Source: Lycorma delicatula (lineage: Eukaryota; Arthropoda; Insecta; Hemiptera; Fulgoridae). From it: a stretch of DNA of 64,000 nucleotides. Made by a program: the position numbers and the translations under genes. The stretch lies in the NCBI RefSeq assembly GCF_047948215.1, contig NC_134456.1:59287029-59351028 (forward strand). Reading direction: 5' to 3'. Shown piece after piece: positions 22,200-32,048 of this stretch (positions are counted from its first letter, which is position 1; every line of letters begins with the position of its first letter). A model generated the notes under the pieces. The model worked only from the letters and a program-made list of their open reading frames with translations, did not search any database and was not told the DNA's origin.

Positions 22200-23220
22200 C
22201 GAATATTATTCGACATTTACGCACTAATTGGCTCTGTAAAGTATAGAACTAGGCGCGGGATTCGTGCTTCCGCGAACTCGGTTAGCTAGTTCAGAGGGAA
22301 ACGATGTAGGACATTCAAGATGTCCGGATGAGGCCTGCAGCGAAGGCAAATGCCGAGTTATAAATCAGCTTCTCAACGAGGCCGGCTTATTACTATAGGA
22401 TGTAAAATGTTAGAGGGCGAAAGACGACTGCTGTTAAAGCCCATCAGAGCTAGGAACGGGAGGAGGGATGTGCCAACCGGAAGCGTCACAAAGCGAGTGT
22501 CTTCCCCTACGGGATTGGAATTTTAATGGTTCCATTCTCCAAGTTGACGCAACCCGAGACAGAATCTCCAAACACGAAGACGGAGAATTCGGCCATTTAA
22601 GAAACCCCTAATAAAAGAAATAATATTACCCTTGACTCCCCACTCTTTGAGGGTGTTTAGAATACCACGTTGCCAGGCCGTGTAGAACGCCTTTTTGATA
22701 TCAAAGAAGATGGCGACGAGACGCTAGCGTAGTTGGAAAGCGTCTTGAATAACTGTTTTTAATGACACTAAATGGTCAATGGAGGATCGTCCTTGTCGGA
22801 AAGCACACAGTTATGGAAATAAAACGCCATGTCTCTCAGTATCACATAAGTCGGCGGTTCACCATCCTCTCCACTACGTTGCATAAGACGCTTGTTAAGC
22901 CAATAGAGCGGTAGCTTGAGGGGCTTGCTTTGTTGTTACCAGGTTAAGTACTGGTACGACAACGGCTTCCGACCAGACGGGTGGGAAGACTTGTGCAGAG
23001 AATAAATCATTATAAACGTTCAATAGGTGTTGTAACGCCGAATGAGGAATATGCGACAGCACACCGAGACGAATGTTGTCAGCTCCAGGGGCGTTATGTG
23101 AGTTTTTAAATGCGCGTCACAATTCATTGAATGCGAATGGAGCATTTAATTCACCAATGAAATCACCAATGTTCAACGATAATACTTCCATCTGTATCTT
23201 GTACCTCTGAAATTTGTTAA
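22200..23220 (-). pseudogene. LINE reverse transcriptase fragment, minus strand
   Basis: Going down from 23150 the minus strand reads a non-LTR RT in broken frames. HIPHSALQHLLNVYNDLFSA and VFPPVWSEAVVVPVL match RT block 0/1, CAFRQGRSSIDHLVSLKTVI matches the 'GFRxGRSTxDxL' block, and LVAIFFDIKKAFYTAWQRGI matches block A with its FDIKKAF core. Below about 22600 the match fades into the following palm or thumb. The YxDD block is not recognisable. It is a Jockey/R1-type LINE by pattern and lies tail-against-head with the plus-strand LINE that begins near 23240. Confidence 0.75.
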
Positions 23221-23239
23221 TATATGATGAAGTGGAAGA

Positions 23240-24311
23240 CACAGAACGGAAAGAATTTGCTAAGGTAGTTGGCACTACCGTAGCAAATCTATGAAGGTAG
23301 ATGTATTCGATGAATACCTAATAAGGTCTTTCACCATATGACAAAAGGAAGATGATAAAGAGGAAATGCTGGAATTCCTGAACAAGCCGATTGCTCTGAT
23401 AAAGCCTTTTTTCATCAACAGAAATTTCACAGATCAGGAAGAAGCAGAATTTAAAGAAGGCTTCATGTTTTGACTTAGTTACTTCCGAGGTGCTACTTAT
23501 GTTACCGTTTAAGACATCTTGTACATAATGTATCTACTTAATGGCATCCTTTGCACGATGTATTTTCCATCGAATTGGAAAGTGTTGCAGATAATAATGA
23601 TCCCGAAACCGGTTAATTCAGTGCATGAGGTGTCTCGTACAAGCCAATGAGCCTGTTGCCAGTTCTCTCTAAAATCTTCGAAGACTCTTTCTTCAAAGAT
23701 TGTGGCCTACTTTAATGAGAAAACATGTTATTCCTGACTATCAGTTTGGCTTCCGAAGTGGTCATTCCACAAACACTACAACAAACCTAGTACGAACAAA
23801 TCTGCAGAATTGTTATTGGCATTAACAGGTGTTTAAAAAAGAAGAAATATTGTTAGCAGCCTTTATGGATATCCAGCAGGCCTTCGACAAGATCTGACTG
23901 CCTGGTCTACAAGCTGAAATCGAGCTTGCCTGAACCATTTTACTTGATCCTGCGTAGCTATGTAGACTGTCACTTTTTCCAAAATATAACCAGAAGTTAT
24001 CCGAGTTTTTGACATTCAATCAAGTGTCCTGCAAAGTTGTTTTGGGACCGATTTTGTACTGTCTTCACTGCAGTCCTTTCAACCTCCGACGATTTCACCG
24101 TTACTTCGCTGATGAAACTGCGATCTCGGCGGTGAACGATGACCCGACACTAGCTTCCGAAAACTTAAATTCTGAGTTGAATCTGATCAACGGGTGGCTG
24201 GCCAAGTAGAAAATAAAAGTTAATCCAACGAAATCAAGTCATGTAATGTTTGTAATGAGGAGAGAGGACTGCCCATGGGTCCGCCTGTATACCACTATCC
24301 CGCATACTGAC
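23240..24311 (+). mobile_element. Jockey-like LINE, 5' portion (RT), interrupted by a solo LTR
   Basis: The plus strand, with several frameshifts, gives RT motifs in order. TMYFPSNWKVLQIIMIPKP is followed by a decayed SYRPISLLPVLSKIFEK block, then DYQFGFRSGHST, then EILLAAFMDIQQAFDK (block A), then FADETAISAVNDDPTLASEN (FADD box, here FADE), then LINGWLAK and KIKVNPTKSSHVMFV. At 24307-24311 the text is cut at CTGAC by the inserted LTR and resumes at 26570. It is truncated at its 5' end and inactive. Confidence 0.8.
24307..24311. repeat. target-site duplication CTGAC, left
   Basis: CTGAC immediately before the LTR is repeated at 26570-26574 immediately after it. Removing the insert and one copy restores a continuous LINE sequence (...CGCATACTGAC CACGTACAG...). 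Confidence 0.85.
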
Positions 24312-24608
24312 TGTTTACGCCATAGCGTAAAGCTGTTTTTAAGTTAATTCAACTGGTTTGGTATTAGATTTGTTTTCATCTAAAATTTATCAGAATTTCG
24401 ATGTAATGAATATTTTAATTATAAATAAGAAATTTTTTCATACACTGAAATTAATGCATTCCATTCAACATACATATAAATATATGCTCAGTTGATTTTT
24501 ATTTATGACTTTTGTATTGACTATTTATTAAGATTTAATTCTGTATTATTTCATGTGTATAATGTTTAAAAAAATAAAATAAAGAAGAACTAAACGTAAA
24601 CATGTTAC

Positions 24609-24765
24609 ATGCACTCGGCGCCTGACGATTTAGCGGCTCGTCATAGTTCACTCGGCTCCTTTCAGATGCACTCGGCGCCTGACGATTTAGCGGCTCCTCA
24701 CCGTTCACACAGCTCCTTTCGGATGGACTCGGCTTCTATCGACATCACTCGGCTCCACCTACCCT
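24609..24765 (+). repeat. 57-bp tandem repeats in the LTR upstream of TATA
   Basis: The units start at 24609 and 24666 (each ATGCACTCGGCGCCTGACG...), and a decayed third unit starts at 24723 (ATGGACTCGGCTTC) and runs into the TATA box. Repeated blocks in U3 often act as enhancers; here that is inference. Confidence 0.8.
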
Positions 24766-24772
24766 ATATAAG
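24765..24772 (+). promoter_or_regulatory. LTR TATA box
   Basis: TATATAAG after CTACCC, in a GC-rich context just after the tandem repeats. Transcription would be expected to start near 24795-24800 (CAGGTCACACC). A second pyrimidine-rich CTCTCAGTGTG near 25668 could be another start. Confidence 0.55.
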
Positions 24773-25235
24773 CCGGCTCACCACTAGAGTCAGGTCACAC
24801 CCATCCGGCAGCATGACTGCCTTAACCCGTCACCACCACATACCACGGTGATGAAGAGCAATCTTTCTCACCACTTCAACAGTTCAATCCGCTGTGCGCT
24901 TGGGCTTTTTCTTTTTCAGGTGAAACTCCAAGTACTACAAGGACAGCTAGAAGAAAGCGTGTTTGGCCAGACACCACCAGACCCCCCAAACCCTCCGCGG
25001 ACCATTATATTTTGTAGGGCTAGACCAGCAGCTGCATCAAGTCCAAATATATATATAATAGGGGGGCGTCTTATTCAAAATTGTCACCACCCCGGCGCAC
25101 GGGCGCACGAAAAACAACCTGCGTTATGTATATCTCTCCTGCCTGCCCTTACGGCGGGCAGACATCTAATCCTTAATAGAGGTATATCGCGCTCAGAATA
25201 GTAAATCGTAAACCATACTTCTACTGACTGAGATA

Positions 25236-25259
25236 GCTCTGGGCGCAACGCCCCAGAGC
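25236..25259. repeat. hairpin in the LTR transcript region
   Basis: The arms GCTCTGGG and CCCAGAGC have an 8-nt loop. A second, stronger one follows at 25390-25414 (ATTTCAGCCAA, loop TCC, TTGGCTGAAAT). Both may be structured leader RNA. Confidence 0.5.
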
Positions 25260-26500
25260 AATCCATCCAACCACATTTCCTTAATTCAAACCAAGTTAAA
25301 TTGAATTGAATTAAGTAAATAATTAAGTGTAGGTCCAAAAATCGCCTCCGACGTCCTTTCCTTATGAGAGGACGCCCCCTTAAATGAAGGATTTCAGCCA
25401 ATCCTTGGCTGAAATGGAGCGCGTCACGGAAGATAAGCTTATTAGCAAATCGTTCCATCGGGCCCCTACCGACAAACCCTTCATTGGATCGGAACCAAAC
25501 TTCACAAAACGAATAAACGTCAGCCAGTATTAATAACCGTCAGTACATTAGAATCACCCAGCAGCAAAGGACGGAAGTCCGTATACTGCGGAAAGTAGGA
25601 GGGTATTGCACCCTCCGACATCCTTGCGTTCCGTTCCGTTCCGAGTCAGGTCATATTCTCTCGCGATCTCTCAGTGTGTGTGTGTCTCTCTCTCAGTCAG
25701 TCTCACCTCTCTTCTGCTTCGGCAGTCTCTCGTTGTGGTCACTCTCTTCTCTTCTTGTGTGTCGTTTCTCTGACCACGGTCTGCGACCATCATTCGAGTG
25801 ATCATTGGTGCGTCTTGCAACTCTGGTATTGTTTGGTGAAGCTTCACACCTCGTGCGGTTGACAAGTGGATTGCACATGTTCTGCAACAATGAATCATTT
25901 TATTGTGTGTTAAGGATCCTTTAAACGTTGTGTTTGTGCTTTTTCTTCTCTATAACTGCATTATAAAATATTGACTTGAAGGAACTTATGTAGACGTATA
26001 TAGAGTCCACGATTGTGAGATTATGTTTTGTGCGACTGAATATCAACATAGTGTTTTTCGTCCGTTAAACTCTTTGTTATTATAATTCAGATTACATCCT
26101 CCGTAAGTGAATTTCAATATATTAATGTTTTTTTCATTCTACAATAATCGTCTGTTGAACTTTCTATTGTGATAATCCAGATTACATTCTGTGCCAGTGA
26201 GTATCAAGATATTTGTTTTTCATTAACAAAAAACAGTAATCGTCTACTAAATATCGAGGTAATCCTCTGTTAAGCAATAAGATACTATTATTATACTCTG
26301 TATTGTTATTACACACTGTGTTTATGTAAAAGAATTATCTATTTAAATAAGTTTACCTATACTTTACTTAAGGATTGTTGCATATAAATATCGCACAAGG
26401 AGATTTTGTGCAAGCATGTGTCTTAACAAAACAATAATATGTAATAGTGTTTCTATGCATTTTTTGTTTTTATGAACATGGTTATATGAATTCTGTTAAA

Positions 26501-26506
26501 AATAAA
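26501..26506 (+). terminator. LTR polyadenylation signal AATAAA
   Basis: It lies 63 bp before the LTR end and is followed by a GT-rich TGTTCTTTTGGC region, as expected for the R/U5 border. Confidence 0.6.
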
Positions 26507-26569
26507 GTCCAATGTTCTTTTGGCAAAAACGAGCTATTTGTAATTTTATTTTTGTAACTTGCCCCAACA

Positions 26570-27046
26570 CTGACCACGTACAGTATCTAGGTTTACATCT
26601 GACTTGAAAACATTATGCGACAGAAAAAAGGAAGCAGCAGAACATTAAGATTAGACAGATGTATTGGTTGCTTGCTAGTCAGGATATCTCAGTTGTTACT
26701 GTCTAACAAATAGTTATTGTACAAAGTATTTCTGAAGCCGGTATAAACTTATGGTACCCGACTTGGGGAATAACATGCAAAGCAATACTGAAATTATCCA
26801 GCAGTTACAGAATAAATTAATTAAAACCATAACAGAGGCACAGTAGTTTGTAAGAAACAATGAGGTCCATAAGTATCTGGGGATTGCCATACGTTCATGA
26901 GTTGATTCGACGATTCAGTTTGGAATATAAATTTCGGCTTAACAACCATGAAAATTATCTTGCTGTGAACTTACTGGACAATAGCGAGGATATTAGATGT
27001 TTAAAACTACTCCGTCTCTTGGATCTGGGAGGAAATGTTTTGATAT
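26570..27046 (+). mobile_element. Jockey-like LINE, 3' portion (C-terminus of ORF2)
   Basis: This resumes the interrupted LINE: DHVQYLGLHLT, then KIRQMYWLLARQ, then (after frameshifts) a thumb-like segment, then ISIWGLPYVHELIRRFSLEY, KFRLNNHENYLAVNLLDNSE and RLLDL. The 'HPxxLAVxLLDNSExxRRLKRxxPLDL' pattern is the usual end of Jockey-clade ORF2. The natural stop seems to be the TGA in AATGTTTGATAT, which was duplicated when the next SINE inserted. 26860-27069 is the longest open piece, but its last residues are SINE-derived. Confidence 0.8.
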
Positions 27047-27363
27047 CTCTTCTTTCTTTTTCTGTTTAGCCTCCGAAACCACCGTAAGGTATTACTTAAG
27101 AGGATGTATATGAAATATAATCATGTAATCAAATGGATATGTATACGTATGAATGAAATGTAATCTTCCAGTCTCAAGTCAACCATTCCTGAGATGTATG
27201 GTTAATTGAAACCCAACCACCAAAGAACACCGGTATCCACGATCTAGTATTCAAATCCGTATAAAAGTAACCGTCTTTGCTAGGATTTAAACCTTAGAAC
27301 TCTCGATTTTGATATCAACTGATTGGCAATGACAAGTGCACCACTAGGCCAACCCGGTGGGAT
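27047..27363 (-). mobile_element. tRNA-derived SINE, minus orientation, in the LINE 3' end
   Basis: Same family as 6834-7115 and 45611-45895. The tRNA-like head is at the right (CCGGGTTGGCCTAGTGGTGC on the minus strand). The body includes GAATACTAGATCGTGGATAC, and the 3' end is GGAGGCTAAACAGAAAAA. It is flanked by near-identical 12-13 bp duplications, AATGTTTTGATAT (27034-27046) and AATGTTTGATAT (27364-27375), so it landed on the stop codon of the Jockey-like ORF2. Confidence 0.85.
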
Positions 27364-27375
27364 AATGTTTGATAT

Positions 27376-27872
27376 TTAGTGTAGAAATTCTTCCCTAAAT
27401 TATTATTGTCCTTCGTTTCCCCATTTTATTTTGAAGTTTGTTAATTATGTTCTGTTGTGTTATTTCACATTGTTCTATTCCTTTTTATTACTTTTTGCGA
27501 TGTTACTCTAGTTCTATTTTTAATTTTACTCACTTTATGTTGTTTTTCATACAAGTACGTACACGATTACTTATATGTATTCTTTGGGGGAGGAGAGGTT
27601 TCAATGGGAACTTTCTCTTTCACGTCATTGATTTCTCATCCAGTTTACTTATAGTCTTTGTATACGAAACTGATTGTAAATAAAACTTTGAAGTAAAGAA
27701 AAATATGTTCTACAAGTGAAAATAAAGAGAATCTTCATATACCATTTCATTTTCAATTTATTGCTGGCGAATTTCGTCCTGATTTCGGCTCAAAGCATAA
27801 AGTGAAGCCGTACTGAAATTCTTGTAACATAAAGTAGTAAATCTGATGATTTCATGTGATTTTTGGTTTGAA
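27376..27872. other. non-coding, nothing recognised
   Basis: T-rich on the plus strand; the two overlapping hydrophobic frames near 27438-27683 have no splice sites or motifs I recognise. Confidence 0.4.
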
Positions 27873-28365
27873 AGACTGAATAAAATAGAACTGGATTTCT
27901 AGTAATTTTCGATAAAATTATTGTAAAACAAAAAATTTGGTATTAGAAAATACAATTTTTTAATTTAGGCATATAACTTTGTTAAAAATGTCTGTATATA
28001 AATAAAATTTTCCAACAAAATTGTAGTGAAATTTAAATAACGCTATTAAATTGTTTTATTTCACCTTTTGTAAGTTTATTTTAAATAAATGATTTTGTTT
28101 TACTATTTTTACTATACTGAAATAATTTTTTTAAATTTAAAATTGTAATACAGTATTTTTTGCCATGTTTCAATCTTTCGTTTTTAAAAATTTGAGTTTC
28201 TTTATCAAAATGAAATTCTCTACAAATTTTGGAGGAAAATTTTATTTATTTAAAGTTATATGTCTAACTTAGAAAATTGTATTTCCCATTAAAAAATTTT
28301 TGTTTTATAATAATTTCACCAAAAATTACTAGAAATACAGTTCTCTTTTATTAAATAAAAATATT
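27873..28365. repeat. fold-back element with ~165-bp imperfect inverted arms
   Basis: The left arm runs from about 27873 (GAATAAAATAGAACTGGATTT) to about 28035. The right arm, about 28205-28365, is its reverse complement at roughly 80% identity, including TTCTAGTAATTTT, GAAATACAATTTTTTAA, CATATAACTT and AAATAAAATTTTCC. The centre is unrelated. It could be an old MITE or foldback element; no target duplication was found. Confidence 0.65.
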
Positions 28366-29654
28366 TAAATTTCATTGTTAGGTTAAAAACTTAAGGAGTA
28401 AAAGTCATCATTTAAAAAAAGTTATAAAAAATAAATTGAGAAATTCTTTATTTTGTAAGGTGGCAGTATTAACAGCTTATCGGCAACTGAAATTTTTGTA
28501 CTGCATTTGAATAGTATTGTATGCTTTCAAAACTGAAGAAACTACAGCATCTGAATATTACTTCTTAAAAGTGCCTTTCAGTTTTCAGAATAAGAACATG
28601 CAGACATAAGTTTTGTTAGAAGTATTGCAAATGGAAATATGCTAGCTGCAAATCATGAAAATATAGCAAAAAGTCCCTTAATAAAAGGATTCCAAAATGA
28701 AAACCTTTGCTTCAATAATTCAGTGTTTACACACAACTGATTCTTTTCCCTCGCTCATATTCTGGTGTAGGCCAAGAACGTAATGTTGATGAAGGGCAGA
28801 ATATAATTTGCTAAGTTTAATGTAACAAGCACCACTACTAGACATTTCAAAATACACTAATTTGTCATATAGTATAGTACGGCAAATACTTCGTAAAAAA
28901 AATCTCACCCAAGAGGCTCTAAATTTACTAACTGTACACTTCTTCCCGTGTCTAAATTTCTGTCGCTGACTTCAAGCAAGCTGTTACAAAGTTCTATTTT
29001 ATTTACTGATGCCATTTTTTCAAGAGATGGAGTTAATACTTTGCGAAATAAGCAAAATTGGAGTTTCAAAAATCCACACATCACCGTAGAAAGTAGTTTC
29101 CACCATGTTTTATGTTAACTTTGGTGTGACTTTCTAAACAAATATTTTTTGAAGATCACCTCGAGAAAATGAAATAATTACTTAATTGTTAAAATGTTTC
29201 ATGCAAATAAAATTACATCATTTTTTTTCAAATCTGACTTATAATAGATCACTTATAATGAATGGTAAATGTTAGTAAGAGTCTCTCAAAATAATGTATA
29301 ATCCAACAAAGTTAACCTTTCGTAGTAACTGGATGCGCACACGTTCGTCTGAAGAGAGAAGAGCAGACTAGTGGGTGTGTACTATGTAGTGGGGAGACAA
29401 CCACTTTGAATTATAGCCGACTGTATTGTGTTTAACGCAGTAAGGTTTAGGAATCAACTCGTAATAAAAAAAAACTGTATTTTATTTCTTACATTAAACA
29501 ATATTTTTCAATACTATATTTTTAACAGTATCTTTCAATACTAGGTTTTAACAGTATCTTTCAATATAATATTTTCACAGTATTTTTTAGCTGCGTTTTG
29601 ACAGTATTTTTCAAAATTATTTGAAATATTTTTCAGCTGTTTAAAAATTTCATA
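28366..29654. other. non-coding, nothing recognised
   Basis: AT-rich. The patch at 29320-29470 is less AT-rich (GATGCGCACACGTTCGTCTG) and may be the 5' untranslated part of the transposon that follows. A TTTTTAACAGTATCTTTCAA-like motif repeats three to four times at 29518-29600. Confidence 0.35.
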
Positions 29655-30623
29655 GAAAATGGGTTTCAAGTGGAAAAGGGCAGATGACTACAGACAACTT
29701 TCAATAAAAAAAAATCATGTACGCTTTAAACGTATCAACTATTTTTTTAAAAATACATGAGTACAGAGAAGAAGGAAGACCGATTGTTTTTTCTGATGAA
29801 TCGTATATTCACTCCACACCATGTAAAACAAATCCTGGGCGATGGCTCCTACAACGGCTATAAAAAAATCAATAAAGCGAAGAGACTAATAATCGTTCAC
29901 ACAAGCAATAAGAGTGGAAGTATTGCTAATGCGCTTTTAATTTTTACATCAGGTACAAAGTTGGGGGATAATAAAGACGAAATGAACACGAAAAATGAGT
30001 GGAAAATCAGCTGATACCACATCTTCCAGAACCACTTTTAATTTTTCTTCCAGTTCAGGTTTAGTAATTAATAATGCATTTTATCATAATAATAAAAAAT
30101 AAATTGTATCCGACTCCAAATTCAAATAGTAGAATGGCAGTTTTGTTGGACCGGTAACAAAAATGAAACATTCCTACTAATGCAGTTATGTTCAATTCTG
30201 AATTATATCGGCTTGTAAAATTGAACACGCCACATACAAAGAGTTTACTCTGGATAATATACTTGGAAAATACAGACACAGTGGGTTGAGACTGCCACCC
30301 TATCATCCAGAGTTAAACCCGATCGAATTAATTTGGTCAAAAGTAAAGAACGATATAGCTGCCGTTAATATCTGCAATAAAATCGATGTTGTCAAAGAAA
30401 TGGTTCGTCAGAAATTTAACGAGCTGTCGGCAGTATACTGGAAGAAATGCTGTAATCACTCGCTACAATTCAAAAACAATTACTTCGAGGCGACAAGGTA
30501 GTGGATATGCACGGAGAAAATAATAACAAACGATGACAGTGGCAACTATGACGAGGATGTAGAGGTGTGCAGCAACACCGCTGAAGATGTAGATAACATG
30601 TATAGAATTGAACCATTAATATA
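29655..30623 (+). pseudogene. IS630/Tc1-type (DDE) transposase pseudogene
   Basis: The plus strand, in three frames, gives FSDE-type text around 29785 (IVFSDESYIHS by joining frames, the first Asp), HHVKQILGDGSYNGYKKINK, RLIIVHTSNKSGSIANALLI, then MRLPPYHPELNPIELIWSKV at 30286, which is the block holding the last catalytic residues (PELNPIE). The acidic C-terminus continues past a TAG at 30499 as IITNDDSGNYDEDVEV. The central part with the second Asp is lost or scrambled. It is the same family type as the minus-strand copy at 34991-36100. Confidence 0.75.
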
Positions 30624-31329
30624 ATTATAATTTTTAAATTCTTTCAACTGTAAATAAATGTTTCACAAGTATAATAATGTAACGGTAAATTAAAAAAATT
30701 GTTATAAACTTATGACATCCCAAAAAAAAAAGTAAACTATTTAAAATAAATAAACGGAATTTTAAACAAGTTGTTATTCATCGGCGACGGCTACTTATAC
30801 TGTAAACGAGTTCGTTCGTTCACGTCAGTTACGGTTATTCAGCATTAGCTGGGCTTTTTCAACATAAAGCTGCTTCCACGGCGTGATGGGGAATACCCCC
30901 ACCACCTCCGCGAGGTTAACTTTGATACCTTCTACAAACTTTTATTTCCTCTGCTGCATGACGGTGTTATTCAATACCATTCAAACACTTTACACTGCTC
31001 AAATTATTTAATGTGATGTTATCTCTACTTAATCAAGAACACCAGAGGGCATTGTTCGTGATGTTACGTCAATTATGGGCGAGGACTCCGCTTCTACAGA
31101 GAGATGTAAATTCAAGATTCACTATAATTCCTCCGGCGGGCGATCAAGCATCAGCAGCGGTAATTTTGAGGGCGTTGAGATGAGTATTGCAGAAGTCAGA
31201 GTCTCCGATGGTTATCCGACCTGCAGGTTATATTGGAAATCGCATCAGGAAGTTATTAATCTTTCTGCTTAGAGAAAGGTCTGAACCGGTAAATATTTTA
31301 GCGGTGGGATCGATGGGCCCTGCAGGAGG

Positions 31330-32048
31330 ATGCAACCTGGAACGGGCGGCCCAAAAAAAACAACAACTCCGGTGGAGGACAGTAGAACAGCGGCTGCTCG
31401 GGCTGAGGGCAAGACATATGCGGACTTGCTTCGTACGATGAAGAGTAGTGTATCTAAGAAAAATGCGGGAGAAGTTTTATCCCTACGTCGTGGCCTGAAT
31501 GACGAGTTATTTGTCAGGATCAAGGGTTCTACTATGGCGAAGCGGTTCACTTCGACACTAAGAGACAAGGCAGCAGATCTGCAGGTGTACCTGAGATCAC
31601 GTGGGGATAGATGAGCGGTGATCCATATTAAAGATATCGACGCTAACACCACAGACCAGGATATTAGTGGTGCGATCTCGAGAATAATTGGCGAGGGTGA
31701 TGATTTCAGGGTCACTTCGGTGAGACAAAGAACGTGACTGTGATCACTACTTTTCGGGCGGCGCGTAAGCTAATCGAAAGTAGGATAGTGATCAGATGCC
31801 ACTGCCGGGCATACATTAGGGATGACTTGGAGAGATGCCATAGATGTTGGGGCGCTGGAGATCGGAGCGCCGATTGCAGTGGTCCCAATCGAATGGAGTT
31901 GTGCTTTAACTGCGGCCGCAGAGAACATAAAGCAATTGAATGCGAAAAATATGAAAAGCCTGAATTATGGAAGTCGAACATCGCACCGGAGGCTGGAAGT
32001 GCGATAAACACAAAAATGATTAAGTTGGTTTTAATTAACTCCAACTGA
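31330..32048 (+). pseudogene. R1-like LINE ORF1 (Gag) with CCHC knuckles
   Basis: The first open segment (31330-31614) reads KTYADLLRTMKSSVSKKNAG and GLNDELFVRIKGSTMAKRFT, ending VYLRSRGDR. It has the typical 'v.i..l...tt..di..ai' continuation to 31730 in other frames. A second segment from 31734 has CHRCWGAGDRSADC (a zinc knuckle with its His replaced by Asp) and CFNCGRREHKAIEC (intact CX2CX4HX4C). Nucleocapsid-type RNA binding is expected of the family. The frame is interrupted at about 31614 and 31730. Upstream text from about 31075 (MGEDSASTERCKF...) may be its N-terminus. Confidence 0.7.

Larger units (their letters stand above)
24312..26569 (+). mobile_element. solo LTR, 2258 bp
   Basis: The insert begins TGTTTACGCC and ends GCCCCAACA (TG...CA ends) and has 5-bp target duplications, as for BEL/Pao or Gypsy elements. 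No gag-pol is present, so recombination between two LTRs probably removed the interior. The orientation is plus because a TATATAAG box lies at 24765-24772 and an AATAAA at 26501-26506, 63 bp before the end. The GC content is far higher than the surroundings in the first two thirds. It is unusually long. I cannot settle Gypsy versus BEL without an internal region. Confidence 0.8.

Noticed and set aside
24609..25458. Several frames of 80-124 codons on both strands
   Set aside because: They overlap each other and lie in GC-rich LTR sequence with tandem repeats; none has a recognisable domain.
25671..25898. Three overlapping frames rich in Ser, Leu and Arg
   Set aside because: They are produced by a TG/TC-rich low-complexity tract within the LTR.
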